From Owenweeksia sp965229445 (GTDB lineage: Bacteria > Bacteroidota > Bacteroidia > Flavobacteriales > Schleiferiaceae), in contig OZ245876.1 of NCBI GenBank assembly GCA_965229445.1, forward strand, positions 2,480,001 through 2,544,000: a DNA stretch of 64,000 nucleotides. The letters are read 5' to 3'. Made by a program: the position numbers and the translations under genes. Positions 35,936 to 44,366 of this stretch are shown here, piece by piece; the stretch's first letter is position 1; each line of letters opens with the position of its first letter. Under the pieces are notes generated by a model, which was not told the origin of the DNA, made no database searches, and saw only the letters and a list, made by a program, of their open reading frames with translations.

Positions 35936-36034
35936 AGCATAGAATTTCCAGAAATAATAACTGTATAGAATTACGAAGAGAAACTTCTAATGAAGCAGAA
36001 ACTCCAAGAACTTTAGTCCTGGAGGGGAGGTTAT

Positions 36035-36451
36035 CTAAATAAGAAAAGCCTGAATCAGGATAGGTATATCCAGTTTTAGTAGCGGTGGGATGTAGTTTAA
36101 ATATTCAGCTTTTGGGAAATTTTCAAAAAACTCAACCTCAAGCAAAGTGACCACAAACGCGGTTAAAAAGACAGGGCTTAAGTTGCTCTTCTCGATGGGA
36201 GGATTATTGTAACTATCTTGAATTGATAATTGAATCAATTCATTCTGACAACAATTTGACTTGATCAATGGACGCTGACTTTGACTATCACAGCGATCGT
36301 CAACTTTTTCCATTCCACAATCAATACTTCCTTGACCTACAACCACACCAGAATTCACCACCTCTCCACTACAATAATGCGTTGCAAACGTTACCCTCAT
36401 GTTGGTAATGAGCATTGCGATGGCGAGGAATATGGAAATAGTGTTGCGCAT
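36035..36451 (-). CDS. HYC_CC_PP-type small exported protein
   Basis: 138 aa. A signal peptide (about 1-23) ends in THYCSGEVV, giving the HYC motif; NCCQNE supplies the CC; YLNYIPPLLKLDIPILIQAFLI supplies the PP and the hydrophobic end. The family is common before cus-type efflux genes in Bacteroidota. It reads toward the deleted cusA remnant 100 bp downstream and was probably the first gene of that operon. A paralogue lies at 28823-29191. Confidence 0.8.
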   Translation of the reverse strand: MRNTISIFLAIAMLITNMRVTFATHYCSGEVVNSGVVVGQGSIDCGMEKVDDRCDSQSQRPLIKSNCCQNELIQLSIQDSYNNPPIEKSNLSPVFLTAFVVTLLEVEFFENFPKAEYLNYIPPLLKLDIPILIQAFLI

Positions 36452-36638
36452 ATTTAAGTAACCCTAAATGTAGGACGTTTTATTAATCCATCGGATAGAG
36501 CCAGAATAAAGATAACGATATTTATAGGAACTCAATTATTCTGGAATCCAAAAAACTGCAATGATTGGCAATTAAAACGTTTCCAATTTTGAATGGATTT
36601 TAAGAAGCCTCACTGTTTTAAAGCAAAATTGAATCACA

Positions 36639-37169
36639 TCATTCTCCTGGTCCGGCAGTAGCTAGTTTTCCGATTTCCTGGTCAATGGTCCATAGTCCCA
36701 TCCCCTCTTCGCCAATGATATCAAATATTTCAAGCGCGCGACGAGCTTGCAACTCCTCTTCTCTTTGCTCCGTCACATACCATTGCAGGAAATTAAAGGT
36801 GCTGTAGTCTTTGGCTTGAAGGCTTTGGTCCACAATATTATGGATGGAAAGCGTGACCTTAATCTCATGTTCCAGCATCAATTCAAAAACCTCCCTCAGT
36901 GATTTAAAGCGATGCTGAATATCCGTTACTTCCGGTTGTAAGGCGTGCCCTCCTGCCTCATTGATATACGCAAAAAGTTTCAGCATGTGTTGCCTTTCTT
37001 CTTCAGACTGCCCATAAAGAAATGCGGCAGCGTTGGCAAAACCTTCTGTGTCGCACCAGGAAGCCATAGACAGATAGTAGGCTGAGGATTTACCTTCCAT
37101 GACTATCTGTTGGTTTAACATTTTCTCCATCTGAGTAGATAGGGAACGCTGCTTTCTCTTCTTATTCAT
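36639..37169 (-). CDS. ftnA: Bacterial non-haem ferritin
   Basis: 176 aa from the ATG at 37169 (MNKKRKQ). The frame stays open up to 37418, but the extra 83 residues are not ferritin-like. The four-helix ferritin core shows MEGKSSAYYLSMASWCDTEGFANAA, EERQHMLKLFAYINEAGG and TEQREEELQARRALEIFD, with the Glu and His ligands of the ferroxidase centre. It stores iron in the cytoplasm. Length matches FtnA. It reads opposite to the MarR operon, with a 390-bp gap between. Confidence 0.92.
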   Translation of the reverse strand: MNKKRKQRSLSTQMEKMLNQQIVMEGKSSAYYLSMASWCDTEGFANAAAFLYGQSEEERQHMLKLFAYINEAGGHALQPEVTDIQHRFKSLREVFELMLEHEIKVTLSIHNIVDQSLQAKDYSTFNFLQWYVTEQREEELQARRALEIFDIIGEEGMGLWTIDQEIGKLATAGPGE

Positions 37170-37497
37170 AGGTAGGGATATTTGGGTTTTGCACTGCGAA
37201 GTTAAGGATTGTAATGAGAGGTAAAGCCCACGGGGGAAATGGGGCACCGGGATCAAAAAACTCCCAAAGAAGTATGCCCTACCACTTCCGCTCCCGTTTG
37301 CACCGGCTCGGGTAAACGATCTGCCGGGCAGCGAAAGGGCCGTGGAGGAATACATTAGGCTTGAGAATAAAAGAGAATTCGCCCTGTAAAGCGCATGATT
37401 GAGTGGCAAAGCCTTCACTCCTCACTCGGCACTTATTCAAGCCCATCAAGCTCGGTCAAACATCCCTCCTTCCCAGTCCATCCAGCTCCAAATTTTG
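37170..37497. other. Region without a recognised gene
   Basis: The interval between ferritin and the MarR-controlled promoter holds a GC-rich, C-rich stretch (about 37200-37345) that stays open in the ferritin frame but has Ser/Gly/Arg-rich, unprotein-like coding. I see no RNA gene or conserved protein in it. Confidence 0.4.
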
Positions 37498-37524
37498 TAT
37501 AGTTAGGATTACTAACTATATTTG
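37493..37524 (+). promoter_or_regulatory. Promoter with embedded MarR-type operator
   Basis: A -33-like TTTTG at 37493-37497 and an exact -7 TATATTTG at 37517-37524 are separated by 19 bp. Between and over them lies a perfect inverted repeat: TATAGTTAG at 37498-37506, 5-nt spacer, CTAACTATA at 37512-37520. A dimer bound there would block RNA polymerase. The MarR-family gene two genes downstream is the obvious candidate. Confidence 0.7.
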
Positions 37525-37560
37525 ATGCGGCAATAATGCCAGAACATAAATAATATCATC

Positions 37561-37794
37561 ATGGAAAAATCAACATTCTATCACGCTGGATGTCCGGTCT
37601 GTCTCAGTGCCGAGCAAGACATTGTAGAGCTTATAGGTAGGGACAAGGTCAATATTGTTCATCTGGGAGAGCAGCGCAGTGAAATTGCACAAGCAGAAAA
37701 GCACGGCGTAAACTCTGTACCAGCTTTACTTACACCCAACGGCAATGTACTACACCTCAACTTCGGCGCCTCCATGGCCGATGTAAAGGGCTAA
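37561..37794 (+). CDS. Small thioredoxin-fold protein with CPVC motif
   Basis: 77 aa. The sequence FYHAGCPVCLSAEQD supplies a CxxC redox site near residue 11, followed by a thioredoxin-like alpha/beta core with the cis-Pro segment GVNSVPALLT. No signal peptide, so it is cytoplasmic. It is the first gene after the operator-bearing promoter and precedes a MarR regulator by 77 bp, suggesting a thiol or oxidant stress role. Confidence 0.75.
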   Translation: MEKSTFYHAGCPVCLSAEQDIVELIGRDKVNIVHLGEQRSEIAQAEKHGVNSVPALLTPNGNVLHLNFGASMADVKG

Positions 37795-37871
37795 GCCTTT
37801 GTTTTAAGAATCATAAGCCTTCATGGGTTCTATATCCATGGAGGCTTGTATTTTTACCTATATTCCATTGC

Positions 37872-38474
37872 ATGTCTACACCTTTTGATCCATATCATCA
37901 AAACCGAAAGCTAGATGCCAAAATTATTGTGGGTTTGGAACGTATCTATGAGGCTTTCCGGGTATTGCTCTGGAAAGAGGCACAGTCAATCGGCATCAGT
38001 CCTATACAAATTCAGTTATTGCTTTTTATCCAGCACCATCCCCCGGAGCAGAACACCTTAAGCTACCTGGCTCAGGAATTCAACCTCACCAAAGCCACGC
38101 TGAGCGAATCGGTGAAAAATCTGGAGAAAAAGGAATTAATACAAAGAGAATTAAACCCTGAAGACAGCCGAAGCCGCTATTTGACACTATCAGAAAAGGG
38201 CCTGGATATAATCCAAGAATCACAGCAGTTTACCGCTGTACTGGAAAAATCATTGCAACAAATGAATCCATCACAACTGCAAAACTTTTGGGATGTCCTG
38301 AGTCATTTGCTAACCGATCTTCACGCAAATGAAACCATCAGCCTTCAACGCATGTGTTATAGTTGCAAATGGTTAGATTCAGAGGCGGGTTCACTGCATT
38401 GCAAATTATTGGAAATCGATCTTCAACGAGCTGATATACGCATCGACTGTCCGGAGCATGAAAGTGTTTCTTAA
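37872..38474 (+). CDS. MarR-family regulator with C-terminal cysteine cluster
   Basis: 200 aa. The winged-helix MarR core (about 25-145) includes NTLSYLAQEFNLTKATLSESVKNLEKKELI and the wing NPEDSRSRYLTLSEKG. An extension of about 40 residues follows with MCYSCKWLD, LHCKLLEID and IDCPEHE, four cysteines that could bind zinc or act as a thiol sensor. It is the second gene of an operon whose promoter carries a perfect dyad, so autorepression released by oxidants or metals is likely. Confidence 0.85.
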   Translation: MSTPFDPYHQNRKLDAKIIVGLERIYEAFRVLLWKEAQSIGISPIQIQLLLFIQHHPPEQNTLSYLAQEFNLTKATLSESVKNLEKKELIQRELNPEDSRSRYLTLSEKGLDIIQESQQFTAVLEKSLQQMNPSQLQNFWDVLSHLLTDLHANETISLQRMCYSCKWLDSEAGSLHCKLLEIDLQRADIRIDCPEHESVS

Positions 38475-38524
38475 ATTAATGCAACGGAAGACTGGATTTT
38501 GTACGAACCCACCAAATTTATCAA

Positions 38525-39061
38525 GTGATTAAATCCAAGAAGGAACTGCGCCAGAAAATGCTGACTTTAAGGTCAAAGCAGGAAGAGCATGTGAAGCATA
38601 CTCAAGACAAGCTGATTAATTTTCAATTACAAGAACTTATAGCTGAACTGCAACCAAAAGTGGTGCATTCTTATCTTCCTATGCCCGGTGAAGTGGACAT
38701 CAGTGATTTGATTACTAATCTTTTGCGACGAGGAATTAAAGTAGTTTGTCCACAATCTTTACCAAAACGTCAAATGAAGCATCTCGCACTGAATTCGCTG
38801 CAGGAGCTGGAAGAAGGAATTTTCGGCACCAAACATCCTACTGGGAAAAGCTATTATGAAGGTAATTACGATCTGATCATTGTCCCTGGATTGGCCTTTG
38901 ATAAACAGAGAAACCGATTGGGCTATGGTGCCGGGTATTATGACACTTTTCTGAAGCAGCAGGAAAAGGCCTATAAAGTTGGTGTGGCCTACACGTTTCA
39001 GGTCCTGGATCAGATACCGGTAGAGGGCCACGATGTTAGGATGGATCGCATCATTTACTAA
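38525..39061 (+). CDS. 5-formyltetrahydrofolate cyclo-ligase
   Basis: 178 aa, GTG start at 38525. The N-terminus SKKELRQKMLTLRS, the central PMPGEVDISDLI and the C-terminal LIIVPGLAFDKQRNRLGYGAGYYDTFL, containing the family signature GxGxGYYD-like loop, identify it. It converts 5-formyl-THF to 5,10-methenyl-THF using ATP in one-carbon metabolism. Length is normal. It lies 50 bp after the MarR gene on the same strand, probably transcribed with or independently of it. Confidence 0.92.
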   Translation: MIKSKKELRQKMLTLRSKQEEHVKHTQDKLINFQLQELIAELQPKVVHSYLPMPGEVDISDLITNLLRRGIKVVCPQSLPKRQMKHLALNSLQELEEGIFGTKHPTGKSYYEGNYDLIIVPGLAFDKQRNRLGYGAGYYDTFLKQQEKAYKVGVAYTFQVLDQIPVEGHDVRMDRIIY

Positions 39062-39123
39062 ACCGGCTTAATTTACACACTGCCAAATGGCATATAATAT
39101 CATCCTAAATAGCTAATTGGATT

Positions 39124-39267
39124 ATGCAGGAGTCAGAAAAGAAAGCAAAGCAAAAAAAAGCATACCCAAAGGGATATTCGCCAGTCTGTTACGAGGATAG
39201 TTCAGGACTCCGCGAGGAATTCAAGGAAGAGAATATAGACACACCCGGAGATGGCAGTACGGGATGA
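39124..39267 (+). CDS. Possible small protein (47 aa)
   Basis: An ATG at 39124 opens a 47-codon frame: basic at the start (KKAKQKKAYPKGYSPVCYE) and acidic at the end (REEFKEENIDTPGDGSTG). The amino-acid mix looks protein-like and no other gene claims the interval. I do not recognise the family. The remaining stretch to 39501 holds nothing else I can name. Confidence 0.4.
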   Translation: MQESEKKAKQKKAYPKGYSPVCYEDSSGLREEFKEENIDTPGDGSTG

Positions 39268-39501
39268 TATTCCCCTGGTGAGACTTTGTTTAAAGATAGT
39301 CGTTGTTAAACGTTTATTATACGGCTATTGAATTCTGTTCGCCTATCTTTTGAATGGGTGGGGGTGGGGAATTCCCAAAAAATACAATTTCATTAAGATT
39401 GACCCTGCTTAATATACGTGGTAATGACAAAAAAATGTTAATGCCATTTACTCATGAAATTTGACCCCCAGATGTGCGTTTTCCCAGCAAATGCTACTTA
39501 C

Positions 39502-41448
39502 ATGAAAACAAACATCTTTCTAATTGTCCTTTCCTTTCTGGCAACAAGCCTATTGGCCCAAGAAGAAACCACGGAATCTCCCTACTTCCAGGTAGAAAAT
39601 AACTTAAGTGAAGGCTTTGATCCCAATAGCTTTGCCCTGATCAACTCCGATGTAAAGGTTCACATAGCCGGCGTGATAGCTGAAGTTAGCGTCGAGCAGG
39701 AATACCTAAACAAGTCAGACATCACCCTCAATGCCAATTATGTATTTCCAGGCTCGAGCAGAGCCGCCATTTACTTTATGGAAATGGAATTAAACGGCCA
39801 GGTGGTGAGCGCAAAAATTAAGGAAAAGGCGGAGGCTGCACAGATCTTCGAAACTGCTAAAAAAGAAGGTAAATCTGCCTCTCTCTTAGAACAACATCGA
39901 CCTAATGTCTTCCAAATGAGTCTGGCCAACATTAAACCAAACAGCAAAGTTTTGGTACGTTTTAAGTACACGGAGTCCCTAATTCCCAGAAAAAAGATCT
40001 ACGAATTTGTTTTTCCCACATTAGTAGGACCGCGTTACGCAACCCGAGAAATGGCAGATAAGGATCCTTGGGTAAAGAATCCATTTGTAAACAAAGATGC
40101 ACCCGATTATAAAGGAAATAGTCCACGCTTTTCTTTAAACCTACAGCTCAACGCCGGCATGCCAATCAATCATGCTTCCTGGTTAAGCCATCCCAATGCC
40201 CCGGTACACTTCTTGTCCGATGATCAGCTGAATTCCACCATTAATAATTCTGTTAATGACGCAGGTGACTTTATCTTTAGATACCAGCTGGCTGGAGATG
40301 AGATTAACTCAGGGATTTTACTCTATGAAGGTGAGGAGGAGAATTTCTTCCTATATACGATGCAGCCTCCATCACGACCTGCACAATCCTTGATTCCACC
40401 CCGAGACTATATATTTATTATTGATGTTTCAGGTTCCATGAATGGTTTTCCCCTAGAAGTCTCCAAACAACTTATCACTTCAATTATCAGTGGCTTATCA
40501 GATGAGGATCGCTTTAACATATTGCTATTTGCAGGATCCAGCGCTGAATTTGCCCGTGAATTAATACCGGCTTCAAAATCAAACATTAGTAGAGCGAAGA
40601 ATTTCATCAACACCCAAAATGGATCCGGTGGTACGGAAATTCTACCCGCCCTAAAGCGGGCACTGCAAATGATTGAAAATGATGGGAGGTCGAGCACAGT
40701 GGTGATGGCTACAGATGGCTTGGTAACGGTTGAACGGGAGGCTATATCCTTAATAGAAGACAATTTAGGAAAGGCCAACTTTTTCCCCTTTGGCATTGGT
40801 ACGAGCTCCAACAGATATATTATTGAAGCTTTAGCTCATGCCGGCATGAGTGAGTCTTTTATCTGTACTTCCAAAAAGGAGGCCTTGAGCAAAGCAGCAG
40901 AATTCAAGGAAATGCTTACCAATCCCATCCTAACCGATATTGAGGTAAAGTTTAGGGGTATAAAGACTTACGATGTCTTGCCTAAGAACTCCCCAGACCT
41001 TTTTGATGACAAGCCTTTGGTAGTCTTCGGTAAGTACAAGACCATCTCCAATGGAAAAATTAAAGTAACAGGACAAAATGCGGCTGGAAAGTTTACCAGT
41101 GAATTCAGCCTCACCGACCATGAGCCTTTGCCGGAAAATGAAGCGCTTAAATATTTGTGGGCAAGACAAAAGATCAAGATGTTATCAGACTACAATCGTG
41201 CAGAACCCACTGGGAAACTGAAAGATGAAATCATCGCTCTTGGCTTAAATTACAATCTACTTACGGAGTTTACCTCCTTTGTAGCGGTTGACGACAACCA
41301 GGAAATAAAGTCTGAAAATAAGCTGTCTCCTCCCCCCTCTTCCAACACATCTGGGGCGGTTCCAGAGCCACATGAATGGACACTCATTCTTCTTGGTTTA
41401 TTGCTCCTAGGCATCTTAATCACTTCGCGATTGAAGCTTGCTAAATGA
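39502..41448 (+). CDS. XrtN-system VIT and vWA domain protein with PEP-CTERM signal
   Basis: 648 aa from the ATG at 39502 (MKTNIFLIVLSF, signal peptide); the frame extends up to 39454, but those residues would spoil the signal. Domains: VIT (about 30-160, with VKVHIAGVIAEVSVEQEYLN), vWA (about 300-480, MIDAS motif IIDVSGSMNG), a spacer, and a C-terminal PEP-CTERM signal: PEPHEW, a hydrophobic run, and a basic end (SRLKLAK). VIT-vWA proteins resemble inter-alpha-trypsin inhibitor heavy chains. The next gene, overlapping by 4 bp, is the exosortase expected to process this tail. Confidence 0.88.
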   Translation: MKTNIFLIVLSFLATSLLAQEETTESPYFQVENNLSEGFDPNSFALINSDVKVHIAGVIAEVSVEQEYLNKSDITLNANYVFPGSSRAAIYFMEMELNGQVVSAKIKEKAEAAQIFETAKKEGKSASLLEQHRPNVFQMSLANIKPNSKVLVRFKYTESLIPRKKIYEFVFPTLVGPRYATREMADKDPWVKNPFVNKDAPDYKGNSPRFSLNLQLNAGMPINHASWLSHPNAPVHFLSDDQLNSTINNSVNDAGDFIFRYQLAGDEINSGILLYEGEEENFFLYTMQPPSRPAQSLIPPRDYIFIIDVSGSMNGFPLEVSKQLITSIISGLSDEDRFNILLFAGSSAEFARELIPASKSNISRAKNFINTQNGSGGTEILPALKRALQMIENDGRSSTVVMATDGLVTVEREAISLIEDNLGKANFFPFGIGTSSNRYIIEALAHAGMSESFICTSKKEALSKAAEFKEMLTNPILTDIEVKFRGIKTYDVLPKNSPDLFDDKPLVVFGKYKTISNGKIKVTGQNAAGKFTSEFSLTDHEPLPENEALKYLWARQKIKMLSDYNRAEPTGKLKDEIIALGLNYNLLTEFTSFVAVDDNQEIKSENKLSPPPSSNTSGAVPEPHEWTLILLGLLLLGILITSRLKLAK

Positions 41449-42758
41449 AAGTCCTGCAAAAACTGGCCATCGTTCTGGCTTTGCTCAGTGCACCCATTGT
41501 TTCATGGTCTGCCGTGCAGGAGTTCGACAAGATTGCCCTATTTGGCTTCTTCTTACTGCCCTTTATTATTAGAATCGACCCACAACAGACGGGATCATAC
41601 CGGTACGTGATACTTTCTATTGCCTTTTCATTCTTGTACCTGTGGTTAGGACAGTCTTACTGGGCACTGGCTTGCGGATTGTCCATGGTGTTTGCAGTGA
41701 TAGAATTACGGCTGGGAAAGCTTAATGTTATGGCCTTCTTTGCCCTCTTGTTCTACTTACCGATCACACGTAGTTTTTTCACCTTGTTTGGATTCTACAT
41801 CCGACTGGAAATTACGGAGTGGGCAGCTAAATTGATTTCCCTCTTCTATTCTGCGGCAAGCTTTGAAGAAACGCAGCTTTTTCATGCCGGAGGACAATTT
41901 AGCGTAGATGCAGGATGCATGGGACTTAGACTGGTCATTACCGGTTTTCTGCTCACACTGCTCCTTCTAAACCAAACATCCCTTTCTTATGGTATTAAAC
42001 TAAAGTCGAGCGTGGTGAGTCTCTTTTTATCCATCAGTTTTATGCTGATTGTACTCGCTAATTTCTTTCGCATTGTCTTTCTAATACTCCTTCAGTCTGC
42101 CGAAGGAAGCTTATCGCATGAATTGATCGGCGCGGTAGCTCTCGTACTTTTTCATCTCCTCCCAATGTACTTTATGGCCCGATTTGTTTTGAAAAAGACC
42201 TGGGTAATTTATGAGCCTGTTCACATAAACCAAAGACGTATCACACCGGCCATAAGCCTTGGTATGATTGCGGTTTCAATCCTGATGATGTCACAGGTGA
42301 TTAAAGCTTCAAGCAATAAACCTACCGGTGAAGTAGCTTACACGTTTCCAGGATACATGGCTCACAGATCAATAGATGGAGTCGTGACTTATTCACAAGG
42401 CCGTGCGCTATTCACCATAAAACCCATGCACCCCTTGAGCTTTGCCAACCATCACCCCATGATTTGTTGGCGTGGAGACGGATTTGAAATCAGCAATGAA
42501 GTGAGAACCCAAATTGGTGAAACGCTCTGTATGCGCGCAAGCTTGAAGTCAAAATCCCAAAACCACCTGAACACGGTTTGGTGGTACACGAACAACAGAG
42601 ATCACAACACGATCAGCGAGCTGGAATGGCGCTATCGGGCCATCTTCAAACAAGAAGACTACTACATTTTAAATTTCACCAGTGATAATGAAGATGAATT
42701 AATATACATGATCAATAGTATTACTCAGGAAATCAAGGGTCAGAATCTTAAGCTTTGA
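41445..42758 (+). CDS. xrtN: Exosortase XrtN
   Basis: 437 aa. The N-terminal half has about eight membrane helices with the exosortase triad: Cys158 in DAGCMGLRL, Arg209 in ANFFRIVF and His225 in LSHELIGA. The C-terminal half (about 270-437), after another membrane segment, is a soluble extracytoplasmic domain like those fused to other exosortases (EpsI-like), with PMICWRGDGFE. The enzyme should cut PEP-CTERM tails. Its start overlaps the VIT protein stop (ATGA), indicating a one-enzyme, one-substrate pair. No other PEP-CTERM protein is seen in the window. Confidence 0.88.
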   Translation: MKVLQKLAIVLALLSAPIVSWSAVQEFDKIALFGFFLLPFIIRIDPQQTGSYRYVILSIAFSFLYLWLGQSYWALACGLSMVFAVIELRLGKLNVMAFFALLFYLPITRSFFTLFGFYIRLEITEWAAKLISLFYSAASFEETQLFHAGGQFSVDAGCMGLRLVITGFLLTLLLLNQTSLSYGIKLKSSVVSLFLSISFMLIVLANFFRIVFLILLQSAEGSLSHELIGAVALVLFHLLPMYFMARFVLKKTWVIYEPVHINQRRITPAISLGMIAVSILMMSQVIKASSNKPTGEVAYTFPGYMAHRSIDGVVTYSQGRALFTIKPMHPLSFANHHPMICWRGDGFEISNEVRTQIGETLCMRASLKSKSQNHLNTVWWYTNNRDHNTISELEWRYRAIFKQEDYYILNFTSDNEDELIYMINSITQEIKGQNLKL

Positions 42759-42760
42759 GC

Positions 42761-42786
42761 ATCCTGAAAAGCCAGGATAATTTTTA
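42761..42786 (+). terminator. Intrinsic terminator after xrtN
   Basis: ATCCTG at 42761-42766 and CAGGAT at 42773-42778 form a hairpin with a 6-nt loop, followed by AATTTTT, 2 bp after the stop codon. Confidence 0.6.
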
Positions 42787-42880
42787 AATAGATATGAATG
42801 ATAAATGCATGGCGATACTCAGTTTAAATGTAATTTTCATGAGAATGAGGTAGAATAATTATGGATTTGCGCCCTTTAAA

Positions 42881-43654
42881 CGGGATCTAGCCCTTCGTCA
42901 GGCCTGCATTGAACTTACCGAAATACTCAGGACAGGCTCAGTTGGTAGAGTACACGTCTGGGGGCCACGCCAAAGGCGTGGTGGTTCAAGTCATAATTCG
43001 ATTTAAGTCTTAAATATCTTTAAGTGTTTTCAATTCTCATATTGAGATTATCTTTAGAATCTCGCTCCTTAAACGGGATGTAGCCCTTCGTCAGGCCTGG
43101 ATTGAGCTTACCGAAATGCTCAGGACAGGCTTCAGTTGGTAGAGCGCACGTCTGGGGGCCACGCCAAAGTCGTGGTGGTTCAAATCCTAATTCAATTTAA
43201 GTCTTAAATACCTTTCAGTTTTTCTCAATTTTCATATGGAGACTATCTTTAGATTCTCGCCCCTTAAACGGAATGTAGCCCTTCGTCAGGCCTGCATTCA
43301 GCTTACTGAAATACTCAGGACAGGCTTCAGTTGGTAGAGTACACGTCTGGGGGCCACGCCAAGGGCGTGGTGGTTCAAGTCATAATCTGGTTTACCACTA
43401 AGCTTTCCCTCTTTTGATCATCAGCTTTATTAATATTATCTTTAGATTTGCGCCCCTTAAACGGGATGTAGCCCTTCGTCAGGCCTGCATTGAGCTTACC
43501 GAAATGCTCAGGACAGGCTTCAGTTGGTAGAGTACACGTCTGGGGGCCACGCCAAGGGCGTGGTGGTTCAAGTCATAATCTGGCTTACCACTAAGCTTTC
43601 CTTCTTTTGATCATCAGCTTTATTAATATAATCTTTAGATTTGCGCCCCTTAAA
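42881..43654 (+). repeat. Tandem array of four tRNA-Pro-like units with palindromic insertions
   Basis: Four units begin at 42881, 43074, 43269 and 43462 (period 193-195 bp), and the intact tRNA begins 193 bp after the last. Each unit matches the tRNA from the acceptor 5' strand (CGGGATG) through the T-loop (GGTTCAA) with two changes. First, about 47 nt are inserted in the D arm after GTAGC; they form a hairpin (GCCTG and TGAGC pairing with GCTCA and CAGGC). Second, CCACGCC-N3-GGCGTGG follows the GGGGG of the anticodon loop. The 3' acceptor strand is degraded. Spacers are also similar, the last two most so. They may be pseudo-tRNAs or processed precursors. Confidence 0.8.
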
Positions 43655-43727
43655 CGGGATGTAGCTCAGTTGGTAGAGTACACGTCTGGGGGGCGTGAGG
43701 CCGCAGGTTCAAGTCCTGTCATCCCGA
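43655..43727 (+). tRNA. tRNA-Pro (anticodon GGG)
   Basis: 73 nt folding as a cloverleaf. Acceptor CGGGATG pairs with CATCCCG, and the D arm is GCTC/GAGT-type with loop AGTTGGTA. The anticodon arm CACGT/GCGTG has loop CTGGGGG, so the anticodon is GGG. The variable loop is AGGCC, and the T arm GCAGG/CCTGT has loop TTCAAGT. CCA is not encoded. It is the last unit of the tandem array and is followed by a terminator. Confidence 0.92.
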
Positions 43728-43736
43728 CTTGATTTT

Positions 43737-43773
43737 AAGGGAGTTGCAGCTAGATTGCTGTTACTCCCTTTTT
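43737..43773 (+). terminator. Intrinsic terminator after tRNA-Pro
   Basis: AAGGGAGT at 43737-43744 pairs with ACTCCCTT at 43763-43770, followed by a T run, 9 bp after the tRNA. Confidence 0.75.
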
Positions 43774-44142
43774 ATTTGCAGAGAAATTGGCAAAAAGCAA
43801 CGCGAGTTGGGTACCAATCAATAAATATTTGCTTGGTGAGGTAACTCTTTCAACACTATCAATACTTACCTCGTCGGTGTTGAGCTTTCTCAAAGAACGG
43901 AAAATTGGCAGGAGGAATCCAATGCTTCTAGCTTATCCAGAGTCGATGTCAAGGTCGATCTTGTGATAGTAATCAGGAATACTAACTCCAATACGTTATA
44001 CCTTTAGCTACTAGTAGCATGAATTCCGCCTCCCTTCGGATTAAAACACTAAAGCCAGAGCCCCAAAGAATATGACCAAAAAACAATTTTGTTTCCTCAG
44101 ATAGCCTCTTGCCGTAATGAGTTCATTCACCAAATCAACTAC
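43774..44142. other. Region without a recognised gene
   Basis: About 370 bp between the tRNA terminator and a convergent small lipoprotein gene. I see no protein, RNA fold or repeat I can name in it. Confidence 0.4.
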
Positions 44143-44361
44143 TCATTCTTGCTCGACCTTAATTGTTCGCTCTTTCCTCGAGGCAGTTACCGGGTCAACC
44201 GTGTAAAGCTTGCTTGGTGTTTGACTCTTGTAAATGTGTGTCTCTCCAGTCTTGGTGTCGAGAGTAAGGACATAGCCATCTTGACTAGAGAAGGTATATC
44301 TGTTCTCTTGACATGCTGAGAGAACTACAATTCCGAGTAAGTATGCGGCCATCCTTTTCAT
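44143..44361 (-). CDS. Small lipoprotein of unknown function
   Basis: 72 aa. A lipobox (LSAC, about Cys17) follows a hydrophobic leader. The mature part contains YTFSSQDGYVLTLDTKTGETHIYK, which reads like one propeller or hairpin strand pair. It ends after a polar tail. It lies 5 bp after the gene at 44367-44882 on the same strand, so the two are co-transcribed. Family unknown. Confidence 0.6.
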   Translation of the reverse strand: MKRMAAYLLGIVVLSACQENRYTFSSQDGYVLTLDTKTGETHIYKSQTPSKLYTVDPVTASRKERTIKVEQE

Positions 44362-44366
44362 TACTA

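Noticed and set aside
37170..37418. N-terminal extension of ferritin or a separate protein
   Set aside because: The residues are Ser/Gly/Arg-rich without family resemblance, and the normal ferritin start is at 37169.
42881..43654. Regular repeats with spacers, superficially like a CRISPR array
   Set aside because: The period is about 193 bp, the repeats are tRNA-like, the spacers are similar to each other, and no cas genes are near.
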